Shown here: positions 1-12,485 of the stretch, piece by piece
How the letters are laid out: every line of letters starts with the position of its first letter
How positions within the stretch are numbered: the first letter of the stretch is position 1
Assembly (NCBI RefSeq): GCF_036785885.1
Contig: NC_092312.1
Location: 25,252,001 to 25,316,000, forward strand
Source: Coffea arabica
Taxonomy: Eukaryota > Streptophyta > Magnoliopsida > Gentianales > Rubiaceae
DNA: 64,000 nucleotides
Direction of reading: 5' to 3'
Notes under the pieces: model-generated
Seen by the model: only the letters and a program-made list of their open reading frames with translations
Databases searched by the model: none
What the model was told of the DNA's origin: nothing
Made by a program: the position numbers and the translations under genes

Positions 1-591
1 CACACCATATATGTAATGCCTCCATATTTTCAATGCAAACACTACTGCCGCCAATTCCAAATTACGTGTTGAATAATGCTACTTTTACAGTTTTAGTTGG
101 CTAGAAGCATAAGCAATTACTCTCCCATTTTGCATCAAAATGCATCCTAAACCATTTTTAGAGGCATCATTATAAATCACAAATCCTTCTATTCTACAGG
201 ATAGGGTAAGTACTGGGGCTGACACTAGTTTCTCCTTTAACCTCTGGAAACTCATTTCATATTTATCTGTCTATTCAAATTTTGCTCTCTTTTGAGTCAA
301 CCAAGTAAGAGGCATAGCAATGGTAGAGATTCCTTCCACAAATTTTTGATAATAACCGGGCAACCCTAAAAAAACTCCTCACTTCAATTACATTAGTGGG
401 CCATGGCCAGTTTACAATTACCTCCACCTTCTTTGGATCAACAGACACCCCTTGAGCTGATATCCACATGTCCTAAAAATGCCACACTCTTCAACCAAAA
501 TTCACATTTACTAAATTTAGCGTACAATTTCTCTCTTCTTAGTATCTCTAGAACTTCCCTAAGGTGAGCAGCATGAGTTTTTTTATTTGGG
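1..591 (-). pseudogene. Element B pol remnant: RT end and RNase H start
   Basis: This is the downstream half of the reverse transcriptase of gypsy element B, running into RNase H. Read on the minus strand from 596, it continues the RT right after FIDDILVYS: a [13 protein letters not shown] segment, [12 protein letters not shown], then an RNase H start with NDASKNGLG, a LMQNGRVIAYAS stretch and an LELAAVVFALK stretch. The other half of this RT lies at 19459 onward, so the array at 597-19453 was inserted into it. It is dead: a one-base frameshift follows EVRSF near 375, and a stop falls in RNase H near 94-100. The element continues beyond the left edge of the window. Confidence 0.85.
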
Positions 592-596
592 GAGTA
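592..596. repeat. Target-site duplication GAGTA, left
   Basis: GAGTA directly precedes the LTR start TGTGACAG at 597. The same five bases follow the last LTR end TCTCACA at 19454-19458. This is the 5-bp duplication expected from a Ty3/gypsy integrase. It brackets the whole three-LTR block and is not found at the inner LTR borders. Confidence 0.9.
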
Positions 597-3117
597 TGTG
601 ACAGCCCCACCTTCCCCTAAGGCGTACCAAAGGAGTTAGCGGACTGCCTGCCCAACTCTCGCCAAGACTACTAAAACGGTCAAACACTAACTCAAGTCGT
701 TCGGGAACAAGATTTAGCGCGCTTAATCAACCCAATAAATGAGAAACAGAAAAACAAAAGTCAAAACGTAAAGCGAATAATAACTGCCACGTCACAATCC
801 GCTGAGAGCCCATTGATTACAAGAAATTTCCAACAATCACTGAAAAGAGTATATACAGGCCAAGTACAATCCATTGGATAGGAATACACCCTGTTACAAA
901 CCACATTCGTATGGTTACAAGCCAAAAGAAAGCATTTAGATCCAAGTACAAACAAAGGTTCCAACTATTGAGGAGCTATACAAAATCTCTCAACTAGCTC
1001 TACTCAACTCACTCTTTACAGTCAAAAGTCCAAAAGATAATTCCCTGTAAGGAAAACAAAATTAACGGAGTGAGCTTTCGCCCAATGAGGTACTATCACG
1101 TAAATACACCAAGAGCACATAAACACAAGAATATTCAATCCAAATATGTACATCAAGTAAGCAAAAGCAATAACACCCAAGCATACGGAGTAAAAGGATA
1201 CGGATGGCTCTCAAGAGCCCTTATCCTCTTTTGCCATACTTGATCTCATCTCATTGACCCTCCGTCAATGTATACTAGGTAATCATGACCGTAGACTCCT
1301 CTTTACTCCAATTATCCGTCCACCTCACTTTCCCCTTACCGGGCCCGAACACCAAACAGTACAGAATTGGTATTACTCGAGTATACCGGAATCAAGGGTC
1401 TCATACCCAAAGATTTCCAAATACAGTCCCCATGGTTTGTCAAATGTCCCCGACCAAGTCCTTACTGGCTCGAGTCCATTGACTTCCAATGAGGTAGAGC
1501 TCAGAGTAAACAGTAAAGGTTCAGAGTTACAGTAAAGGTTGGTATCCAATCGACACCAAATCAAGTCCAGTCAAGAGTATTCAAGTGATATAACAAACAA
1601 ACAAGTAGATCTAATATAATAACCAGTCAAGGAGGCTAGAGAGTACGAGAGTGGTAAAATACACCCCCCTCACCTAGTCCAAACAATCATCACAACTAGT
1701 CCAAATCACAGAATTCAAGTACAAGGAAGCCACGGAATAACAAATATGTGAGTAGTACACTCACCAAGTCAAATAAAGAAATTTCACAAGTTTTCGCCCG
1801 ACGTGAGCCTCGGATCACCGGCACGCCCTGTAATAATCAAGAAAGTACAATTAAGACTCAAACCCGAGTCGAAAACCTTATGCTAGAAACTATTAAGGCA
1901 AACCCAAATATAACTTGGAAATGGAAAATACATAACATTTAGGGTTAAAAGTAGAAGCAATCCCTAAAACCGATCAATTCGATCCAATCTCAACCCAACT
2001 CACAAGAATCCAACACTCTAGTCATTTGGACAGCATTTCCCCTAAAATTTCAGCTTTCCAACCTACAAGACAACCATTAAATTGCATCCAAAACAACCAC
2101 AAGTACCCAAACAATTCATAGGCCATTCAATATACTTCATTAGGGTCACAATAGCCCTCAATTAGAGCCAATTAGAAGCTCAACAATCAACCATAGAAAA
2201 CCCCAAATTTGAAACCCTAAATCTGAAATTTTCCGCACAAGCGGAAATTTCCTGTAATTACCCGCAAATAATGCACAAGAGAGCTATAAAACACCATTTA
2301 GAACCACCAATTCAAGCTCAATCATATCCATCATAGGAAAACAGAAAAATTCCAAGAAAAATCAGAAAATTAGAAAACTTCACTCCAATCCACCAAATCT
2401 TCCGTAAAATCGCATAATTAGCTACTATAAGTCACCAATTGGCCAAAATTAGAAACAATAGATGAGTTCCAAGCAAGATACCTTAGATCTTCAAGAAAGG
2501 TTGTAGCTTAGGAAGTTTTCTTCCAAAACAACACCACCAAGTTCTTCAAACACTCTTAGCAAGGTGATTTTATGGACTAATTCAAGAAATAATCGGTTAG
2601 TTTTCAAGATTTGAGCAAGGATTTGAAGATGAAGGTTGAAGAATCTTTTCCTTTTGCTTCCAAGGAGAATTCGGCCAAGAGGGAGGAAGAAGTGAAGACA
2701 TCTTGGTCAAAATTAGACTTTAAGTAAAGTTAAAGAAGTTTGGCCAAAAGTTAGACAAGTCTAATCTAATGACAAGTGGACACTTGGCACCTTATTGTTG
2801 CTAGAAGTCATGTTCTTGTCTCCTCAGTATTAATTCATCTAGGTAACCTCCAATTATCTCCTGACACCTAGTAATTAAATCCCTTTATGCAATATTTAAC
2901 CGAATCGGCCGAATTTCTCTCACTAAATGCACTAGCGGGTCCCACATCCAAAACACGTTTCAAATTTCTCACGAACTACCTTATACTAGAAAAATGATTT
3001 AAAAACTATATTTACTGATAAAATGTTGATAAAAGTAATATAATAAAGAAAATACAAGAAAACGGTGCACAGGAATAAAATAATAAATAAATAAATTTTT
3101 TTTTCTGGGTTCTCACA
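597..3117 (-). repeat. Array A LTR 1 (3' LTR of copy 1)
   Basis: Long terminal repeat of 2521 bp, TGTGACAG at the left and TCTCACA at the right on the plus strand. It differs from LTRs 2 and 3 at several sites where those two agree, for example GCGTACC here against GCGTATC, and CTGGGTTCTC here against CTGGATTCTC. ORFs inside it (such as 1254-1535) recur in all three LTRs and show no recognisable protein. Confidence 0.93.
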
Positions 3118-4317
3118 TCCTCTCCCCCTTAAGGAATTTTGCCCTCGAAATTGCTCACCTGGGTTACTAAACAGCTCAAGATATTTCTTTTGCATCTCTT
3201 CCTCCATTTCCCAAGTTGCCTCTTCTATACCATGATTTCTCCACATAACCTTCACTAATGAAATTTGCTTATTCCTCAATTCCTTAATCCTTCGATCGAG
3301 TACTTGTACAGGTCTCTCTTCGTAGGTGAGGGTTTTATCTATCTCAATCTCCTCGGGTCGTACGATGTGGGTTGGGTCAGGATAGTACTTTTTCAGCATC
3401 GACACATGGAAGACGTCATGAATACGAGATAAATTGGGCGGCAACTCGAGTCGGTACGCTACTTTCCCAACTCGTTGGAGAATTTTGTATGGCCCCACAA
3501 ACCGAGGTTGAAGTTTCTTTCCTCTCCCCGCAGTGATGCTTCGTAGTGGCGTGAATTTAAGGAAGACACGGTCTCCAACTTCGAACTCCAGATCTTTCCT
3601 TCGGTTATCTGCGTAGCTCTTTTGTCGGATTTGAGCTGTTTGGAGTTTTTGACGAATCAATTTAACCTTTTCTTGCGCATCCTCCATCCAGGGAATGGTT
3701 GTTGGATCTAGAACTTTTTTTTCCCCTACTTCATCCCAGTAAATGGGTGAACGACACTTCCGTCCGTAGAGAGCTTCATATGGTGCCATTTGAATGGACG
3801 AGTGGAAACTATTATTGTAGGCGAACTCTACCAAAGTCATGTGTTGGCCCCAATTACCCCCAAAATCCAGAATACAAGTTCGTAACATATTCTCGAGGGT
3901 TTGAATCGTTCGCTCCGACTGGCCATCCGTCTGGGGGTGATAAGTGATACTAAGGTTAAGTTTGGTCCTTAAGTGCTCCTGAAATTTTTGCCAAAACCTC
4001 GATACAAAACGAGGATCTCGGTCTGAAACTATACTCACTGGAACCCCATGTAACCTCACAATTTCATTCAGGTACAACCGAGCTAGTTTATCCATGGAAT
4101 CCTTCACATTCACAGGTAAGAAATGGACTGATTTGGTCAACCGATCAACGATCACCCAAACGGCATCATGTCCTTTTTGAGTTCTTGGCAGTCCAGAAAC
4201 AAAGTCCATCGTGATATTTTCCCACTTCCATTCAGGTATCTCAAGGGGTTGTAACAGTCCGGAGGATTTTTGGTGTTCAGCCTTGACTTGCTGGCAAATC
4301 AGACAGGTTTGGACATA
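2986..4317 (-). pseudogene. Integrase core and chromodomain-like tail, copy 1
   Basis: Open frame from 4317 to a stop at 2986, which lies inside the LTR. It starts with the end of the zinc-binding region (YVQTCLICQ). The catalytic core follows: MDFVSGLP and [10 protein letters not shown] carry the first Asp region, [12 protein letters not shown] the second Asp, and a [13 protein letters not shown] stretch the Glu. The tail, with [19 protein letters not shown] and YLELF, resembles a Tekay-type chromodomain, which is thought to guide integration to chromatin. The frame runs through the polypurine tract into the LTR, so the native end is unclear. It is separated from the upstream domain by an in-frame TAA at 4318-4320 that copy 2 shares. 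Confidence 0.88.
3118..3130 (-). other. Polypurine tract, copy 1
   Basis: Minus-strand AAGGGGGAGAGGA ends immediately against the 3' LTR. This is the expected plus-strand cDNA primer site. It fixes both the inner LTR border and the minus-strand orientation. Confidence 0.88.
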
Positions 4318-5076
4318 TTAAGCAATCTCCCTCTTCATCTTATCCCACCAGTACAATCGTCGCAAGTCTTGGTACATCTTATTACTACCAGGATGGATCG
4401 TGTATGTCGATCGATGGGCTTCCTCCAAAATTTCTCTTTTCAGGTTCTCATCATTGGCTACTACCACTCGGTTCCTATACCTCAAAATCCCCTCAGGACC
4501 CACATTGAAATCTGGTAGTGCTTCCTTTTCTATCTTTTCCTTCCACCTTTGTACCATCGGGTCCTTTTCTTGGGCTTCTTTAATTCGATCAAGAATAGCA
4601 GATGTTACCCGAATATTTCCAAAAGTTATTTTCTTATCTCCCACTCTAGGGTTCCTCTCACTAGCTGCTCCTAACATCTCCCACTCCTTGACCATCAACC
4701 CTGCTACTTGAGCCTTCCGACTTAGGGCGTCCGCTACTACGTTAGCCTTACCGGGATGGTAGTTGATCGTGCAGTCATAATCTTCTAAGAATTCCATCCA
4801 CCGGCGTTGCCTCATATTCAACTCTTTTTGGGAGAACAGGTACTTAAGACTCTTATGGTCTGAATAAACCTCAAAGGTAACCCCGTAGAGATAGTGTCTC
4901 CACTTTTTCAGAGCAAAGACCACAGTAGCTAACTCCAAGTCATGGGTAGGGTAGTTTTGTTCATGGGTTTTTAGTTTCCTAGAGGCAAAGGCAATCACGT
5001 TCTTATTTTGCATTAGCACACAACCCCAAACCTTCCTTCGAAGCATCGGTATAAACAGTGAAACTGTCCTTCCCAC
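4318..5076 (-). pseudogene. RNase H and integrase zinc region, copy 1
   Basis: Continues the RNase H after a one-base frameshift near 5020-5024. Visible motifs are [28 protein letters not shown] (catalytic Glu region), [11 protein letters not shown], and [15 protein letters not shown] near the RNase H end. The integrase N-terminal HHCC region begins with [10 protein letters not shown] and RLYWWDKM and is cut by the TAA at 4318-4320. ORF-start Met codons here are internal artefacts of the frameshift and not true starts. Confidence 0.87.
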
Positions 5077-7288
5077 TAGGCAAGGCCAAAACAGGAGCTC
5101 TGGTTAACCTTCGTTTCAACTCCTGAAAACTGGTTTCACACCTAGTATCCCACACAAAACGACCGTTTTTCTTCGTCAGGTCGGTTAAAGGACCGGCCAA
5201 TTTGGAAAAGTCCTTAATAAAGCGTCTATAGTACCCAGCCAACCCTAAAAAACTGCGAATTTCAGTGGCATTTTCTGGCCTCTTCCATTCAGCCACCGCC
5301 TCTACTTTCGCGGGGTCTACTGTGATACTTTCTCTTGAAATCACATGTCCCAAGAAAGAGATTTTCTCCAACCAAAATTCACACTTACTAAATTTGGTGT
5401 ATAGCTGATGATCTCTCAGGGTTTGTAACACTAACTTCAAATGTTGCTCATGTTCCTCACGGGTTTTAGAATAGACCAAAATGTCGTCAATAAACACGAC
5501 AACAAATCGGTCCATGTAGGGTTTGAAAACACGATGCGTCAAATCCATAAAGGCGGCAGGGGCATTGGTCAACCCAAAGGGCATGACCGCAAACTCAAAA
5601 TGTCCATATCTAGAATTGAAAGCAGTTTTGGGTACATCTTCTTTCTTAATTAGCAACTGATAGTAACCCTGTCGGAGATCTAACTTTGAAAAGACCACTG
5701 CGCCTTGCAACTGGTCAAACAGTTCATCGATATGGGGAAGTGGGTATTTGTTCTTAATGGTCATGTTGTTTAGTCCCCGATAGTCGATACACAGTTTTAA
5801 AGTTCCATCTTTCTTCTTAACAAATAGTACCGGAGCCCCCCAAGGAGATCCACTCTCATGAATAAATTCACGCTCCAACAGGTCTTGCAACTGCAACTTC
5901 AGCTCCTTGAGTTCAGCAGGTGCCATTCGATAGGGGGTCTTAGAGATAGGTGACGCTCCTGGCAAAAGGTCAATCTTAAACTCTATCTCTCTCTCCGGAG
6001 GTAAAGTTACTAATCCATCAGGAAACATATCCGGATATTCACTTACAATAGAAAAATCTTTCACCCTCAACTTATCAGTGGGAGTGTTTATGAGAAAAGC
6101 TAGAAACCCTTGGACCCCTCTATACAGAAATTTCCTAGCCCTAATACCTGAGATCAATGCAAATGAGGCTAAACTACCTCTTACATCTAGCCTTACAGTT
6201 GCTTCCCCCGGTATACGAAGTTTCACTATTTTCCTCTTACAATCAAGTTGTGCATCGTACCTTGCTAGCCAGTCCATACCCAATATAACGTCGTACCCCT
6301 TTATAGCTAAACTTATAAGATTCCCCAAAAGCTTCCTCTCTCCTACCCAAATTTCACAATTTGAATACATCGAACTAGTAATCAAACGTTGGTCCCCCGT
6401 AGGAGTACTAACTTCTAAGTCATAAGGCAAGCTAACGGGTTTTATATCAATACCGCACATAAAATTGGGGTTAACAAAGGAATGGGTAGCACCAGGGTCT
6501 ATCAAAATCCTAGCTAGACGATGGAAAACAGGGATCGTACCTTCTACAACCCCAGAGGGATCAGGGACTTGTTGTTGCTCAAGGGAGTAAACCCGAGCTG
6601 GCACCTTTGGCTTTGTCCCTTCTACCTTGGACTGTCCCGAGTTGGCTTTCGACGATTGGGTGGTTGCTCTCGCCTCCCGAGGTAACACTGGGCAGTTAGC
6701 TATTTGATGCTCTGCACTCCCGCAGCGCAAGCATCTTCTCTCCTTCCTCCAACAGTTGTCCTCAGTGTGGTTTGGTTTTCCACAAAATCCACAGGGTCCG
6801 CGTGCAACTGAGGCTGAACTTTCCTGTGAGGTGCTTTTCTGCGGCCCCCGTCCATTGTGACCACCCCTCGGTGGAGTCTCTCGCGTCATCCCTGGTTGCC
6901 TTCCTCCACCGGCTCCTCGTCCAAACTTGGGAGGGGTCCCTTTATCTCCTTGGGTCGAACTACTCGCAGAGAACCCCCGTTTTTTCACCTGAAAATTCCT
7001 TACTTGAAACCTTGCATTTTCAACTCGCAAAGCTTTCTCCACGACGTCACTAAAGGTACTGATCTGGGCTACCGCCAGATCCTTTTGAATTTTCACATTG
7101 AGCCCCTGAGTAAAACGCCGAACTCTTCTTTGCTCCGTTAGAATGAGTTCAGGGGCAAACTTGGATAAACGAGTAAACTGGCTCTCGTACTCAGCCACCG
7201 ATTGAGTCCCCTGGCGGAGCCTAATAAACTCGTCCTCCTTCTTTTTCTGGACTAGAGGGGGAAAGTATTTCGCATTGAATTCTCGCAC
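5003..7288 (-). pseudogene. Gag nucleocapsid, protease and RT, copy 1
   Basis: A 761-codon open stretch with, in order: the end of the gag retrotransposon domain, two CX2CX4HX4C zinc knuckles ([14 protein letters not shown] and [14 protein letters not shown], about residues 165-200), a pepsin-like protease with [12 protein letters not shown] and VILGMDWL, the RT with [33 protein letters not shown] and the catalytic FIDDILVYS, then the RNase H start YTDASKEG. It ends at a frameshift in RNase H. Against copy 2 it has several less typical residues (RESITVDP against [14 protein letters not shown] against LERGFI), suggesting more decay in copy 1. The true gag start lies upstream at 7763. Confidence 0.9.
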
Positions 7289-7763
7289 AAAATTTACCCC
7301 ATGTTCTTGGTGTTTGCTCCCGGCCCCACTTCATTCGTATCACATTCCACCAAGAACGCGCGGCCCCCTCCAATTGAAAGACAGCGAAAGTAACCTGCCT
7401 CTCCTCTGAATAGTGTAGGGCGGCAAAGATATCTATCATTTTCTCTAACCACTTTTCGGCCACGTCCGGATCTGACCCGCCTAGAAATTTTGGTGGAGAG
7501 AACTTCTGAAATCTCTCTAGGGCCCGATCTTCACTCTCTATTACATGGTCAGGGTTCCCAGGTTGCTGGATAGGAGGTTGGCCCTGCTGTTGGACTACGT
7601 GGGCCAACAAGTCAGTCATTTGCTACATAGCAGCAGCTATCTGGGCACTAGGGTCAACCCTAGGTTCAGGATTTGGTTCGATCGTGGTATCCCTAGTACC
7701 CTCGTCAGTTGTGGGTTGCCTAACCCCGCGCCCGCGGCCTCGCCCACTACGAGTACCTTCCAT
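7221..7763 (-). pseudogene. Gag N-terminal part, copy 1
   Basis: Gag is best started at the ATG at 7763, which opens an Arg/Gly-rich N-terminus (MEGTRSGRGRGRG). An in-frame TAG at 7623-7625 interrupts it. The frame then continues from the Met at 7619 with FLGGSDPDVAEKWLEKM and ARSWWNVIR, typical of the plant retrotransposon gag domain. It shifts frame near 7296-7300, beyond which the sequence continues in the frame of 5003-7288. Both lesions recur at the equivalent places in copy 2. Confidence 0.85.
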
Positions 7764-8089
7764 TCTCTAAGTCAATCTAAAGTCGAGGCACAAAGTTAAT
7801 ATTAAAGTGCATATAAATATAGTCATAGAAGCACGAACAAAGAACCAAAAGTAAACACCACATAAGGCATGTATACACATAGAGCATTTATACATGGAAC
7901 ACATAACTGTGTCAAACAGTCATACATGAGCAGTCAAGCAAATATATACAAAAGTACTCCCGTGAAGCAAAAAGAGGGTCTGCCAAAAACACCGTACAAC
8001 CTAGGGTCCAAAAGTACCAAACAACTAACCAAAAGCCTCTCCTAGGTATCCCTCACACGGGATCAAAACAAGGCTCAAGGAACCCTAAT

Positions 8090-8626
8090 CTAGTCCTCCA
8101 CGGAGCCAACCGACTCCCCCCCAGAGCTAGAGCTAGGGGCGCCTCCCTGACCTGGTGCTCCACCACCTGGAACTCCCCCTGGCGCATTGGCGCCAATCAC
8201 TTCCTGGATGAGTGCTCCACACTCATCGATAATAGCGCCGGGCCGGTCTCTCACCTCCCGAACTACGCGAGTAAGGCAGTCGTTAACCACCTGCAACTGC
8301 CCTCGCAGAGCGTCCGTCCTCTCCTGCTCCATGGCCACGTCCCCCTGGAGCTCTCCAATCCTATCGGCCTGCATCCGCATGATGCCCCTAAGCCTAAGGG
8401 TCTCAGTGCGCTCCCTGGCTGCGTCACATCTCAGCCTCCGTCGCTCGGCAAGTATCGCCTCAACCACGTGGTCCGCGTAGGAGTAAAACTGGCAACGCCT
8501 ACAGCGGCGGGTCCGGTTAGCGGTATACCACAGCCGGATCGGACTTCCCGGCCTCTCCTGGTAATCGATACCCCGTGGGCGCCTCCGAGATGGCTCGTCT
8601 CCGCCCGCTCCACTAGTTCCTGCCAT
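8090..8626 (-). CDS. Extra ORF between PBS and gag, copy 1 (coiled coil)
   Basis: 178 codons, lying about 125 bp from the primer binding site and 327 bp before gag. I do not recognise the product. The N-terminus is rich in Arg (PSRRRPRGIDYQERP), with two CXXC-like Cys near residues 42-46 (RRCRRCQFYSY). Residues of about 58-140 look like a charged coiled coil (ILAERRRLR, ERTETLRLRG, RIGELQGD). The C-terminus is a Gly/Ser tail ending in GGESVGSVED. It is open here and in copy 2 with only two amino-acid changes, although gag and pol are broken in both. Element B has a coiled-coil ORF in the same place. It may be an accessory protein made from the start of the genomic RNA; this is inference. Confidence 0.65.
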   Translation of the reverse strand: MAGTSGAGGDEPSRRRPRGIDYQERPGSPIRLWYTANRTRRCRRCQFYSYADHVVEAILAERRRLRCDAARERTETLRLRGIMRMQADRIGELQGDVAMEQERTDALRGQLQVVNDCLTRVVREVRDRPGAIIDECGALIQEVIGANAPGGVPGGGAPGQGGAPSSSSGGESVGSVED

Positions 8627-8751
8627 AGCCTACAAAGATAGCAAAGGTTTATAGCTTAGACATTATATTCACACTTAATGGCGTCTAAACACAATCCCCA
8701 AAAGTTCTAAGAACCAGGTTTCAGGTTCGCCCAGGTTATTTCTACCCTAGA

Positions 8752-8762
8752 CTCTGATACCA
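8752..8762 (-). other. Primer binding site, copy 1
   Basis: Minus-strand TGGTATCAGAG, the usual plant match to the 3' end of initiator Met-tRNA, two bases inside the LTR whose end is at 8765. It marks the start of minus-strand cDNA synthesis. Confidence 0.9.
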
Positions 8763-8764
8763 CC

Positions 8765-11285
8765 TGTGACAGCCCCACCTTCCCCTAAGGCGTATCAAAG
8801 GAGTTAGCGGACTGCCTGCCCAGCTCTCGCCAGGACTACTAAAACGGTCAAACACTAACTCAAGTCGTTCGGGAACAATATTTAGCGCGCTTAATCAATC
8901 CAATAAATGAGAAACAGAAAAACAAAAGTCAAAACGTAAAGCGAATAGTAACTGCCACATCACAATCCGCTGAGAGCCCATTGATTACAAGAAATTTCCA
9001 ACAATCACTGAAAAGAGTATATACAGGCCAAGTACAATCCATTGGATAGGAATACACCCTGTTACAAACCACATTCGTATGGTTACAAGCCAAAAGAAAG
9101 CATTTAGATCCAAGTACAAACAAAGGTTCCAACTATTGAGGAGCTATACAAAATCTCTCAACTACCTCTACTCAACTCACTCTTTACAGTCAAAAGTCCA
9201 AAAGATAATTCCCTGTAAGGAAAACAAAATTAACGGAGTGAGCTTTCGCCCAATGAGGTACTATCACGTAAATACACCAAGAGCACATAAACACAAGAAT
9301 ATTCAATCCAAATATGTACATCAAGTAAGCAAAAGCAATAACACCCAAGCATACGGAGTGAAAGGATACGGATGGCTCTCAAGAGCCCTTATCCTCTTTT
9401 GCCATACTTGATCTCATCTCATTGACCCTCCGTCAATGTATACTAGGTAATCATGACCGTAGACTCCTCTTTACTCCAATTATCCGTCCACCTCACTTTC
9501 CCCTTACCGGGCCCGAACACCAAACAGTACAGAATTGGTATTACTCGAGTATACCGGAATCAAGGGTCTCATACCCAAAGATTTCCAAATACAGTCCCCA
9601 TGGTTTGTCAAATGTCCCCGACCAAGTCCTTACTGGCTCGAGTCCATTGACTTCCAATGAGGTAGAGCTCAGAGTAAACAGTAAAGGTTCAGAGTTACAG
9701 TAAAGGTTGGTATCCAATCGACACCAAATCAAGTCCAGTCAAGAGTATTCAAGTGATATAACAAACAAACAAGTAGATCTAATATAATAACCAGTCAAGG
9801 AGGCTAGAGAGTACGAGAGTGGTAAAGTACACCCCCCTCACCTAGTCCAAACAATCATCACAACTAGTCCAAATCACAGAATTCAAGTACAAGGAAGCCA
9901 CGGAATAACAAATATGTGAGTAGTACACTCACCAAGTCAAATAAAGAAATTTCACAAGTTTTCGCCCGACGTGAGCCTCGGATCACCGGCACGCCCTGTA
10001 ATAATCAAGAAAGTACAATTAAGACTCAAACCCGAGTCGAAAACCTTATGCTAGAAACTATTAAGGCAAACCCAAATATAGCTTGGAAATGGAAAATACA
10101 TAACATTTAGGGTTAAAAGTAGAAGCAATCCCTAAAACCGATCAATTCGATCCAATCTCAACCCAACTCACAAGAATCCAACACTCTAGTCATTTGGACA
10201 GCATTTCCCCTAAAATTTCAGCTTTCCAACCTACAAGACAACCATTAAATTGCATCCAAAACAACCACAAGTACCCAAACAATTCATAGGCCATTCAATA
10301 TACTTCATTAGGGTCACAATAGCCCTCAATTAGAGCCAATTAGAAGCTCAACAATCAACCATAGAAAACCCCCAATTTGAAACCCTAAATCTGAAATTTT
10401 CCGCACAAGCGGAAATTTCCCGTAATTACCCGCAATTAATGCACAAGAGAGCTATAAAACACCATTTAGAACCACCAATTCAAGCTCAATCATATCCATC
10501 ATAGGAAAACAGAAAAATTCCAAGAAAAATCAGAAAATTAGAAAACTTCACTCCAATCCACCAAATCTTCCGTAAAATCGCATAATTAGCTACTATAAGG
10601 CACCAATTGGCCAAAATTAGAAACAATAGATGAGTTCCAAGCAAGATACCTTAGATCTTCAAGAAAGGTTGTAGCTTAGGAGGTTTTCTTCCAAAACAAC
10701 ACCACCAAGTTCTTCAAACACTCTTAGCAAGGTGATTTTATGGACTAATTCAAGAAATAATCGGTTAGTTTTCAAGATTTGAGCAAGGATTTGAAGATGA
10801 AGGTTGAAGAATCTTTTCCTTTTGCTTCCAAGGAGAATTCGGCCAAGAGGGAGGAAGAAGTGAAGACATCTTGGTCAAAATTAGACTTTAAGTAAAGTTA
10901 AAGAAGTTTGGCCAAAAGTTAGACAAGTCTAATCTAATGATAAGTGGACACTTGGCACCTTATTGTTGCTAGAAGTCATGTTCTTGTCTCCTCAGTATTA
11001 ATTCATCTAGGTAACCTCCAATTATCTCCTGACACCTAGTAATTAAATCCCTTTATGCAATATTTAACCGAATCGGCCGAATTTCTCTCACTAAATGCAC
11101 TAGCGGGTCCCACATCCAAAACACGTTTCAAATTTCTCACGAACTATCTTATACTAGAAAAATGATTTAAAAACTATATTTACTGATGAAATATTGATAA
11201 AAGTAATATAATAAAGAAAATACAAGAAAACGGTGCACTAGAATAAAATAATAAATAAATAAATTTTTTTTTCTGGATTCTCACA
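8765..11285 (-). repeat. Array A LTR 2 (shared middle LTR)
   Basis: This 2521-bp LTR serves as 5' LTR for copy 1 and 3' LTR for copy 2. It has no GAGTA at either border and adjoins a primer binding site on one side and a polypurine tract on the other. At most sites where the LTRs differ it matches LTR 3. It has a few private variants, such as CTACCTCTACTC at about 9164. Confidence 0.93.
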
Positions 11286-12485
11286 TCCTCTCCCCCTTAA
11301 GGAATTTTGCCCTCGAAATTGCTCACCTGGGTTACTAAACAGCTCAAGATATTTCTTTTGCATCTCTTCCTCCATTTCCCAAGTTGCCTCTTCTATACCA
11401 TGATTTCTCCACATAACATTCACTAATGAAATTTGCTTATTCCTCAATTCCTTAATCCTTCGATTGAGTACTTGTACAGGTCTCTCTTCGTAGGTGAGGG
11501 TTTTATCTATCTCAATCTCCTCGGGTCGTACGATGTGGGTTGGGTCAGGATAGTACTTTTTCAGCATCGACACATGGAAGACGTCATGAATACGAGATAA
11601 ATTGGGCGGCAACTCGAGTCGGTACGCTACTTTCCCAACTCGTTGGAGAATTTTGTATGGCCCCACAAACCGAGGTTGAAGTTTCTTTCCTCTCCCCGCA
11701 GTGATGCTTCGTAGTGGCGTGAATTTAAGGAAGACACGGTCTCCAACTTCGAACTCCAGATCTTTCCTTCGGTTATCTGCGTAGCTCTTTTGTCGGATTT
11801 GAGCTGTTTGGAGTTTTTGACGAATCAATTTAACGTTTTCTTGCGCATCCTCCATCCAGGGAATGGTTGTTGGATCTAAAACTTTTTTTTCCCCTACTTC
11901 ATCCCAGTAAATGGGTGAACGACACTTCCGTCCGTAGAGAGCTTCATATGGTGCCATTTGAATGGACGAGTGGAAACTATTATTGTAGGCGAACTCTACC
12001 AAAGTCATGTGTTGGCCCCAATTACCCCCAAAATCCAGAATACAAGTTCGTAACATATTCTCGAGGGTTTGAATCGTTCGCTCCGACTGGCCATCCGTCT
12101 GGGGGTGATAAGTGGTACTAAGGTTAAGTTTGGTCCTTAAGTGCTCCTGAAATTTTTGCCAAAACCTCGATACAAAACGAGGATCTCGGTCTGAAACTAT
12201 ACTCACTGGAACCCCATGTAACCTCACAATTTCATTCAGGTACAACCGAGCTAGTTTATCCATGGAATCCTTCACATTCACAGGTAAGAAATGGACTGAT
12301 TTGGTCAACCGATCAACGATCACCCAAACGGCATCATGTCCTTTTTGAGTTCTTGGCAGTCCAGAAACAAAGTCCATCGTGATATTTTCCCAATTCCATT
12401 CAGGTATCTCAAGAGGTTGTAACAGTCCGGAGGGTTTTTGGTGTTCAGCCTTGACTTGCTGGCAAATCAGACAGGTTTGGACATA
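11238..12485 (-). pseudogene. Integrase core and chromodomain-like tail, copy 2
   Basis: Second copy of the integrase region, open from the stop at 12486-12488 to 11238. It carries the same DDE motifs ([27 protein letters not shown]) and the same tail ([19 protein letters not shown]). It has a few substitutions against copy 1, such as [10 protein letters not shown] where copy 1 has [10 protein letters not shown]. The reading frame stops 28 codons earlier than in copy 1 because of a difference inside the LTR. Confidence 0.88.
11286..11298 (-). other. Polypurine tract, copy 2
   Basis: Same AAGGGGGAGAGGA tract on the minus strand, 8168 bp from the copy 1 tract and directly against LTR 2. Confidence 0.88.

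Noticed and set aside
1254..1535. 93-codon ORF repeated at 9422-9703 and 17590-17871
   Set aside because: It recurs only because the LTR is present three times. There is no recognisable motif, and a second overlapping ORF in another frame is equally conserved.
2986..3117. Hydrophobic C-terminal extension of the copy 1 integrase ORF
   Set aside because: It is read-through into the LTR beyond the polypurine tract; the copy 2 frame stops at a different place there.
8187..8480. Antisense ORF over the pre-gag ORF, and the longer one at 16315-16809
   Set aside because: They are opposite-strand shadows of the GC-rich coiled-coil ORF. The longer one exists in copy 2 only because of single-base changes.
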